Source of the DNA: Gongronella butleri
Taxonomy: Eukaryota > Mucoromycota > Mucoromycetes > Mucorales > Cunninghamellaceae
DNA length: 64,000 bases
Assembly: GCA_025201375.1 (NCBI GenBank)
Contig: JAIWZP010000006.1
Coordinates: forward strand, 186,001-250,000
Direction: 5' to 3'
Part shown: positions 56,619 through 64,000 of the stretch, piece after piece
Layout: each line of letters starts with the position of its first letter
Position numbering within the stretch: position 1 is the stretch's first letter
Made by a program: the position numbers and the translations under genes
Notes under the pieces: generated by a model
What the model saw: the letters and a program-made list of their open reading frames with translations, nothing else
Told to the model about the DNA's origin: nothing
Databases searched by the model: none

Positions 56619-58972
56619 AGTGGCAAAAAAAAAAAGGAAAGGGATAGAGAAAAGAGGAGAGAAACGAGAGGGAGGGGGGCGGGCGGGCGGGTTAAAACCA
56701 ACAACAAGCCTCGTGCAAGGATGGAATAAAAAGTGAGATGGAAGGGCGGAAAGAAGAAAAAGTAAAAAGAATAAAAGGCCCTAATCCAGAAAATGAGGAA
56801 AATGAACGCCGTAATTTGATCAGCATTGCGGAGCTTTTGCTTTCTCCCTTTTCAAGGTGACACAAACGATCTCCCTGCAACAAAAAAAGGGCCAAAAAAA
56901 GAACGAAAAAAAGGCACGACTCCGCCCGTCTGTTCCATTTTTCCACCCGCTGGACCACGTTTCCGCAGGGGACTTTTTTTTTTTATGCCGTCATTGTTTC
57001 GCCATGCCCGCGCCATGTGGCGAAGCGGCGCGTAAAAGCTTTTGTACGGGGGGGGATGGGCAGGTGAGGGGCAAAACGGACCATCGCGCGTGCAAATGGT
57101 CATTTTTATGCCAATTAATTTTTTTCTTTTATTGTTGCACGGCCAGTGTAGCGCGAGTGCCAAGAACAAAGAAATGCGTGTCGATCCAGGCCGCAGCCAA
57201 TCAAGGTACGGCACCTCGGTGATCATAAATGGCGAATTTATCGAAAAACGGCGTTTGCCATGCTCTTTTGTAAGGATCTCGTATTATAGCCATGGCACAC
57301 GGCCTGTGACAGACATGTGACGACATAGTCGTTCCGATGCGCTGTTGAAGCCGCCGCGCGGGAGGCGCGTTTTTGAGCGAATTCGCATGCATGATGCCAT
57401 TTGATGCATTTCGAATTGCATGTTCGCGGTCGATCTGATTGCCCATACTCATTTAGCTGCTTGATCGTATGCACGTGGCCCTTGTTTTTCAATTGAGCCG
57501 TCGCGAGCGCCGATCGCCGACGTAACGCGCACGTAAATCGCAAAACCAAAACCCGCGATTTTTCCCTGACGACCCCCTGAGAGCGTCAAATCTTGAAAAT
57601 CGAGGTGTACGCAGCGACCCGGAATGGGGCCCATGTACTAAAGCACCCCTGGTTGTCCACTAAAAATGAGTAAAAAAAAAGTCGGTTGACCACGGGGATT
57701 TGCTGCAATGCGCGATTTTCGGCGCGTTAGGGCTCATTTTCACATCAGGGTCATGCCGACAAAAAGTCGGGATGCCAATGGCTGAAACTGGCCTTGTTCG
57801 AAAGAGAGCGATCTGGCGCGAACGCGGATACTGGTGATCGGCGCGTTTGGAGCTTGGCAGTTCCCACGCAAGCCAAAAGAAAAAAGGTGATATTTAGGCG
57901 TATTTTCGACGCGTTGTTTCTTGCAATCCAGCGGTGCGATCCGCTGCCTGAGCTGACTGATTTGATGCGCGGAGTTCGTACCACGCGAATGGACGCGCTT
58001 TGGCGGCGCCAGGACGTGTTTGGAAGCCACGCGATGCGTTTGAAATAAAACCTTGAATTGCTTTTATCGCAAAATCCAGCAAGCTGACCGCTGGGTTTTT
58101 GGCCATTTTTGCCGGTCATTGCCCTGTGTCTACCCTGTGTGTGAATAGGAAGCGATTTCCCGGACCTCGATTTCGATTTTCACGTTTCTCATGCGACCCG
58201 CCCATTTTCAAAAGATTCGTGTTGCTCGTGCTAGCCGTTGTTTCCCTACCTCAAAACGCCCACCCGGCAGCGTCTTGGCTTTCCCGATTGACTTGGCATA
58301 ATTGCGCGTCTCTTCAACTTTTTTCGGGCGTGATTAACGTTTAACTTCACTCTTCTTTTGTCAAATACGCATTTTCTTCATGGAAAATCACAGAAGCGAC
58401 TCAGACATTTGTGACAATTGACGTACTGGCGCTATTTTGACGAGGGCTAAACTTGAGATCATTCGGCTAGATGAACGAGTCGTAGTGCTTGAGCGCGATG
58501 CTGATGCATTGACAACCAGCTATATTTGACGACCATCTGATTACAGTAAAAAAATGAGTGCTACCAGTTGAAAAGGATCATCATTCGACCTCTCTTTTGT
58601 GCAAAAGCACTCCATGATTTGTCTTGCGCGTTGCAAAGAACAATCGCGAATTAGTGAGTTTTTTTATTCTTTGATGGCATTTGTGCGATGCCGTCTGAGC
58701 TGAAGTGCAGCAAATACATCGCCGTCGTTGGCAAAACATAGCGTGAGCAATAATCATTCAAACAAGGCGCGTCGACGGATGAAGAAAACCTGGCTGTAGT
58801 CGAAAATCCGTGTCCCTTGATTTTTTTACGCACAAATCGCATGTAAAAGAAAAACGCTTGATGCGCATTGTTTTTATTCATGGCCACAGGAGAAGGGTAT
58901 CTATCGTCTAGAAGGCACAAAAGAGCACAAGGATGGATCATTGACGTTGACGTGTGTTTGACGAGCGAGTTT
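56619..58972. other. Gene-free region between the two glycosyltransferase-like genes
   Basis: 2.35 kb. Apart from an A/G-rich leader of the gene at 56618, it shows only short, patternless frames. There are faint echoes of sequence near 6650 (AAATGG then GAATTTAT and GAAAAACG at 57225), too weak to call a repeat copy. I see no gene. Confidence 0.45.
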
Positions 58973-60652
58973 TCATGTGTCGTCGGTTGTCCAAGCATCG
59001 TGGAGCTCGCCAATGTATTTTGAAAAGGTGGATTTGGGAGTGAGGAAGACGCGGTTGCCGTGTGCGGCGAGCATGGCGTCGACGAGCGGGAACAAGAATT
59101 TTTTCAGTTTCTTTTTTGGGTGGATGAGGTCGTGGACGGCGTCCAATGGGTCAAAGTACGCGTCGGGCACGTCCTCGAGGGTGAGAGTGCATGGGTACCT
59201 GTCGAACCAGGGCGCGAGCGGGCCGTTTCGCTGGCGTGGGTGTCGATAATCGGTCGCCATGTACATGTTGACCGCCATGGTGGCTGTATTTTCCCTGTTT
59301 TCGTCGTCATCGTCATCATCATCGTCGTCATTGTCGTTATCATTGTCGCCGGGGCTGCTGCGTTGCTGGAGGCCCATGGCTGGCGGGCGTTGCACCATGG
59401 GTGCGTCGTCATCGCCCAATTTTTTCTGTTTTTCCTGATTTCCCGCCTTTAGCTTTTTTTGTTGATGGATCAGGTCGTGGCCGTCGTCATCGTCCTTTTC
59501 GTCATCATCGTCGTCGTCATCACGGTCATTGTCGCCCGCTTTTTGGTTCCAATGTGGCGGTGCATGTGCACAAAAGGCGGGGGATGTCTTTTTCGCCTTG
59601 TCATTGTCGATGAGGGCAAGTGTGGCGGCGACCTGGTGCACGGACTGGTCAATTTGCTGCTGGAGGACCTTTGTGAACTTTTTATCCTCTGCGCGGATGT
59701 GGATGGCGTGGAAGGGGGCGGTTTTGAAAATGTCATTGATGATGTTGCGGACTGTTTCGCCGAGCGGTGTGTCCAATCGATAGATGAGTGCACGTTTAAT
59801 GTGTTCACGCAGTGCGAGGTGGTGCGGGTCGGTGAGATGCAAACGCGAGCTACCAAAGACGCTACCCAGATACAACAAGCGCGCGTCGCGGTGCCAAAAA
59901 TCCCAATCAAGCACGCGATAATATTCATGGCGGCCATAGGCGCCCTTGACAAAATTGGTTTGCGACGCGAGCAAGTCGTCGCGCACGTGCTTATCTTCAT
60001 AGAGGTACCAATCGTAGCGGACGGAGTCGTGATGGACGTCGACGTCGTGTTCGCTCAATTCGAGCTCTTTGCGCAAAACATCGAGATTGACGGTGGTGAC
60101 TTCGCGGAAGCGTATCTTTTCCCTGTCGAGTGCGGCGAGATCATGCCAATGCGACCAAGCGAGCGTGCCGACGCCGTGGAACGCCTGACACCGGCTTGTC
60201 TTGACGTACGACGCGAGGTGTGCGCGATCCGGCCGCTCCGGGCATTGCGCGTCGAAATCGCGCGGCGTCGTGAGCCACGAGAGCACTTTTGCCAGGTGGT
60301 CGTGCCCATTCCATCCAATCACATTGCCCAGTAACGCCGGCGGGATCAGCAATGTGCGGTTGAGTACCGACGCCATCAAAAGGGCGTTTTCAAGTTCGAT
60401 TCGCTGATTGGACAGACCAGAATGCGGCAGGTAAGCCAAAAACCGTTCTGTATCGTGGTTCGCAACACGCGACGATGCCGGCGCCATGGACGATGGCCGC
60501 GGCGCAAACGGTGTCGCCGTCTGCTCGTTGAAACTGGCCAAAAACGCCGTAAAGATATAAAGCATGGTGAACATGGCAGCCGCAAGCGTCACAAGACACA
60601 CCGTGACGCGCCGCCGCGATGATATCCATCTTGCCAACCAGCAAGTCGTCAT
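58973..60652 (-). CDS. Type II membrane protein resembling O-fucosyltransferases (2), with Asp-rich insert
   Basis: Intronless gene of 559 residues. The ATG at 60652 gives MTTCWLARWISSRRR followed by a single membrane anchor (VTVCLVTLAAAMFTMLYIFT). The luminal part starts RFLAYLPHSGLSNQRIELEN, matching the GDP-fucose-binding G-L-x-N-Q-R pattern of O-fucosyltransferase-like proteins, then ALLMASVLNRTLLIPPALLG and APFHAIHIRAEDKKF with an HIR motif. An unusual insert of about 100 residues (plus-strand 59280-59560) consists largely of Asp runs with Lys/Gln-rich spacers. It ends with a normal-looking TPKSTFSKYIGELHD segment (S-x-F motif). Upstream in-frame ATG codons encode only Phe-rich low complexity and are rejected. 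Confidence 0.75.
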   Translation of the reverse strand: MTTCWLARWISSRRRVTVCLVTLAAAMFTMLYIFTAFLASFNEQTATPFAPRPSSMAPASSRVANHDTERFLAYLPHSGLSNQRIELENALLMASVLNRTLLIPPALLGNVIGWNGHDHLAKVLSWLTTPRDFDAQCPERPDRAHLASYVKTSRCQAFHGVGTLAWSHWHDLAALDREKIRFREVTTVNLDVLRKELELSEHDVDVHHDSVRYDWYLYEDKHVRDDLLASQTNFVKGAYGRHEYYRVLDWDFWHRDARLLYLGSVFGSSRLHLTDPHHLALREHIKRALIYRLDTPLGETVRNIINDIFKTAPFHAIHIRAEDKKFTKVLQQQIDQSVHQVAATLALIDNDKAKKTSPAFCAHAPPHWNQKAGDNDRDDDDDDDEKDDDDGHDLIHQQKKLKAGNQEKQKKLGDDDAPMVQRPPAMGLQQRSSPGDNDNDNDDDDDDDDDENRENTATMAVNMYMATDYRHPRQRNGPLAPWFDRYPCTLTLEDVPDAYFDPLDAVHDLIHPKKKLKKFLFPLVDAMLAAHGNRVFLTPKSTFSKYIGELHDAWTTDDT

Positions 60653-61561
60653 CGTATAGATTAGAAAAAAATTAAAATAAAAAAAAGGATGCTCCCTGAA
60701 GAAAAAAAAAAAAAAGAAAAAAAAAGAGAGAAAGGAAAGAAAAAAGAGAATGAAATGAAAAAGGAAAAGACTCAAAGAGAAAAAATAGAGACGCATTGCG
60801 CGCAGAAATTCGCCTTTTAAAGGAGCATTGTGAACACAAACAAGAAAAGCCGCGCTATCGCCAGCAAAAGAGAGAGAGAGAGAGGAGGGGGGGGGGGCGG
60901 AGTGGGACAACATCTGATTGAAATGGGTCTACTGTATGCAAAAGCAGCTTGGCCTCCTTGCGGCCCTCTCCTTTTTTTTTTTTTGAAAAAAAGATATGCA
61001 ATAAGGCGTGTGTCGGCCAAACGTGGAAAGGTCACGGTGGGACGAATTGCCCGCGTGCCCTCTCTTCTGGAGCCACATTTTGTTGTCGGACCCCAGGGCC
61101 ATTGGAGTGACAGAACAAATGCAGAAATGACGGGATCAATGAGCGGAAAGCGCAGCAATATAAGCTTCATTTATTTCATTGTCCCAATTCTTGCAAAATA
61201 GCATAGGAGGCGATTGGGAAAAAAAAAGGATGGATGCGTTTGGAATCTTCCCTTCTTTATCATTGAAATGCCCCATTGCAATGAAAGGAGATGATTATTT
61301 TTATTTTTTTTCAAAGGAGTGATCCCAAGATGGTTTGATTGCGGCTCACCATTGAAGATTTTATCTTTTTTTTCCTCAGACCACAAAAAAAAAAAAAAAA
61401 AAAAAGTTGTCATGCAGCCGGGCGCTTTCGCTGCTTGAAGAGAGAACTTTTGTCCGCCTTGTGCAACCGACGCCAGCTTTGCCTTCTCACACACTCTTAA
61501 TTTTTTTTTCCCACTCATCCCTTTACTTGTTTTTTTTTTCTTTCTGTTCAATTTTTCAATA
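60653..61561. promoter_or_regulatory. Divergent intergenic region (glycosyltransferase-like / peroxiredoxin)
   Basis: 909 bp between divergent starts. It has A/G-rich DNA next to the minus-strand gene (60660-60790), a GA-repeat plus G run at 60868-60900, and a T/C-rich leader right before the peroxiredoxin ATG (61500-61560). No gene is seen. Confidence 0.4.
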
Positions 61562-62226
61562 ATGTTACGCACGGTGGCTTCTCGTATGGCGGTCTCGCGC
61601 CGCAGTCTGCACTCGTCGGCGCGGTGCATGGTCAAAGCCGGCGACTCGTTGCCCAACGTGTCGGTGCAGCTGTCGTCGCCCGGCGACACGGTTGCGCTGC
61701 CGGATCTGTTCAAGGACAAGGCCAAGGCCATTCTGATCACGGTGCCTGGTAAAAAAAAGAGGGCCGGTTGGCGCGAGTGGAGACGCACGGACGTGTTTTT
61801 GGAACCAATTGAACGTCATTGACGCGTTTTTTCTCATTTCTTTTTTTTTTTTCTTGTTATTTCACAGGCGCGTTCACGCCGGGGTGCTCCAAGACGCACT
61901 TGCCTGGATACATTCGCGAGGCTGAACGGCTCAAAAGCACCAAGGGGGTGGATTTGATTGCATGTGCGTCTGTGAATGACGCGTTTGTGATGACGGCGTG
62001 GGGCAAGGCGTTGTACAATGACGAGGTGACGCTGCTTGCCGACCCCAAGGGCGACTTGGCCAAAGCCCTGGATCTTGATTTTGACGCGTCCGCCGCGCTC
62101 GGCAACCACCGATTCAAAAGAAGTGCTTTGATCATTGAACAAGGCATCGTCACCCAGGTGTTTGAGGAGCCCGACAAGACGGGTCTCAGCGTCAGTCTCG
62201 TCGAGGAGGTCGAGAAGCACCTGTAA
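61562..62226 (+). CDS. Mitochondrial peroxiredoxin (Prx5/AhpE-type, PRDX5-like)
   Basis: Thiol peroxidase that reduces hydrogen peroxide and organic peroxides. Two exons: 61562-61748 and 61868-62226, giving 181 residues. The first 24 residues (MLRTVASRMAVSRRSLHSSA) form a typical mitochondrial presequence rich in Arg and Ser. The mature part starts VKAGDSLPNVSV and has the peroxidatic Cys in VPGAFTPGCSKTHLPGY, with the intron falling inside this motif. Then come IACASVNDAFVMTAWGKAL and LLADPKGDLAKALDLDFDAS, all standard for the redoxin/Prx5 subfamily. Resolving-cysteine status is uncertain. Confidence 0.94.
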
Positions 62227-62501
62227 AAAGAATATTTCCACCATTATTGTACTAAAAAGCAGCTCTTTATTTTCTGGTCCATGCGATGCCATTGACGGGA
62301 TGAATTGGTTTATTATTATTCGAAATTAATTGAAGATGCGTTTTGTTCTTTTGCCTTGTATTTCAAAGGAAAGGGGAATGGGGGGATGGAAAAGGCCATG
62401 GAGGAAATGAATCACGTTTTTTTGTGCATGCTACGCGTTAAAAAAGAAAAATCAATGAGATGACGCGGTTCTTTTTTTTTTTTTTGCGATTCCGGTTCGT
62501 T

Positions 62502-64000
62502 TTACTGTTTGGGATTGGCCATCTTTTTGCGTGCGGGTTGCTTGGTATCTAGGATGGCATCAAAGTCGTCTTCGTCATCGTCGTCGCCATCATTGTCATC
62601 GTCAGTGCTATGAATAACCATGGGGTCGTCCTTGGTGCTGTGTGCCAGAGAGGCCAATGAATGTGGCGGTGAGCTCGGGGGTGCGTCGCGTGGCGATGTG
62701 GACAAATTAATGGCGGTGGAGGAGCTGGAGGAGAAAGAGGGACCCGCGGTCGTGCCATTGGCGGCGGTATGGCTGGAGGCCGTGCGGCGCGGCGGCTTGC
62801 TGCTGCTGCTGCTGCTGGCTACGGGCATCGTCACTGGCACGCTGGACGATGGTGCACCTCGCCCGCGACCACGACCGGCACCGCTGCTGGTATGGGACAA
62901 AGTGCCCGTCTGAGAAAATGTGCCGCTGCTGCTGCCCAAAGTAGCGCTGCTGCGACTCCGTTTCTTGCCACGAGGCTGGCTCGCGTCCGCCGCAGATGCA
63001 GACGGGGGAATGGCCGGAATGCTCTGAACTAATTTCAAAAAAAAAGAGAGAAATTTAGTGTTTCCTCTCGACCTCTCGATCTCTGTGGTCCAATGGCCTC
63101 ATTTGCCGTTTGTTTACATTCAGCCTGCTGGAGCATCCACCTGATTTTCTTCTTTTTCTGATTCAACAATGCCTTGATCTGAAAAACAAGAAAAAAACGG
63201 GACAAAAAATGGCTTGAAGTGAGCTTGAAAGGGGCATGGAGGTGTCCAGGGGGTTGTTTACCTTGGCCATCCACTCGATGTCGCTCTTCTTTTTCTGTTC
63301 GACGAGCGCCTCGTTCATCGTCATGTGCTTGTCGCGGTCGTCCTTGACGTTTGCCAGCTCAATCGCGGCCGCCTCTTTTTCTTCGACAAGCGACGCGATC
63401 AATTGCGTGTTTGCCACCTGCCATTCGCGTCGCAAATCCTTTTCTTTGCTGTCATCGACGCGGTCCAGGGATATGGAACCAAGAATCATCTTAAAAAAAA
63501 AAAAAGGTCAAAACACACGTCGCGTCGCGTCGCGAGCCAATTTTTCACCGCCTACCGCGTAATTTGCTTCGTCGACAATCAATTCCAACTGCGCATTGAT
63601 AAAAAAATATCAGCAGGGGTATATGTGAATCAAGGCGGGTTTTATGATTACCTGACACTCTTTGTGCGCGGGCTGTGCCTTCCACTCGATTTTGAGGTTT
63701 TCATACGTGCGACGGCCTTGCATGGCGGCGGTGACGAGCTTGTTGAGGTGGTCCCTTTGAATATTGTTGTCTGTAAAGTCTTTGAGATCGCGGTACGTGA
63801 CTAGAAAAGAAAAGAAAAAAGGTGGTCAGCAGGCCAAAGGGCCGCCTTGAAAAAGGCAAGAACATGGCTCGTATTGTTTTACCTTGCTTTGAATAGAGCC
63901 TCATGTCGTTGTCTTCCACGGTGACGGTGCAGACGAGGTGGTGTGTGTCTTTTGAGAGCAAGTCGAGGCTCTGTTCGTGCCAACGGCAGTACACTGTGGC
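62502..64000 (-). CDS. XRCC4: XRCC4-like DNA-repair protein (5' end cut by window edge)
   Basis: Partial gene. Exons seen: 63883-64000 (continues beyond), 63652-63800, 63556-63588, 63262-63489, 63118-63178 and 62502-63028. The visible N-terminal part (DLLSKDTHHLVCTVTVEDND, MRLYSKQVTYRDL) resembles the XRCC4 head domain. A long charged coiled coil follows (LRREWQVANTQLIASLVEEK) with IKALLNQKKKKIRWMLQQAE, whose N-x-K-K-x-K-I-R pattern matches the part of XRCC4 that binds DNA ligase IV. The tail is Ser-rich and then acidic (DDDNDGDDDDEDDFD), as in XRCC4. Predicted role: non-homologous end joining scaffold (yeast Lif1 counterpart). Family call rests on pattern and domain order, not on a search. 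Confidence 0.72.

Noticed and set aside
59459..60334. 291-codon open frame antisense to the second glycosyltransferase-like gene
   Set aside because: Shadow frame; its Val/Ile repeats mirror the Asp runs of the real gene.

Overview
The window is 64 kb of nuclear DNA from an early-diverging filamentous fungus, most likely in Mucoromycota (Mucorales in the broad sense). I could not resolve the genus. The evidence is intron-rich genes with GT...AG introns that carry long A runs after the donor and T runs before the acceptor, single-gene transcription units on both strands, a six-IQ class V myosin, fungal beta-tubulin, and above all the conserved fungal sex-locus order (RNA helicase, mating-type HMG-box gene, TPT transporter). 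I rebuilt 22 multi- or single-exon coding genes by joining reading frames at canonical splice sites and checking that exon lengths keep the frame.

Layout. 1-11.4 kb: a galactan-degradation cluster of GH35 beta-galactosidase (partial, minus strand), GH53 endo-beta-1,4-galactanase (plus) and a second GH35 beta-galactosidase (minus), with a 3.9-kb repeat-rich gap between the last two. 12.2-12.4 kb: a GC-rich block of nested hairpins that may be a structured RNA. 12.9-23 kb: PaaI-type thioesterase, ELO fatty-acid elongase, a long LYR-motif protein and class V myosin. 24.4-25.8 kb: a small WW-domain protein. 25.8-28.2 kb: gene-free, with a degenerate repeat. 28.2-34.5 kb: glutathione reductase, a four-helix membrane protein and a fungal transcription-factor-domain protein.

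35.3-43.0 kb: the candidate sex locus, with an UPF1-like RNA helicase with a Cys-rich tail (rnhA-like, minus), an intronless MATA_HMG-box gene (minus) 100 bp from the helicase start, and a divergent triose-phosphate/nucleotide-sugar transporter (tptA-like, plus). 43.2-48.6 kb: an NPC2/ML-domain protein, then gene-poor DNA with a dispersed repeat, a 143-bp inverted repeat around a 246-bp spacer, an unrecognised gene whose start lies in one repeat arm, and a 12-bp-period minisatellite.

48.6-64 kb: an MDR-family oxidoreductase, an alginate-lyase-family protein, beta-tubulin, two type II membrane proteins resembling O-fucosyltransferases, a mitochondrial peroxiredoxin and an XRCC4-like DNA-repair protein running off the right edge.

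The clearest functional groupings are the galactan cluster (extracellular hydrolysis of beta-1,4-galactan to galactose) and the sex locus. The other genes look like housekeeping neighbours. No tRNA, rRNA or CRISPR was found.
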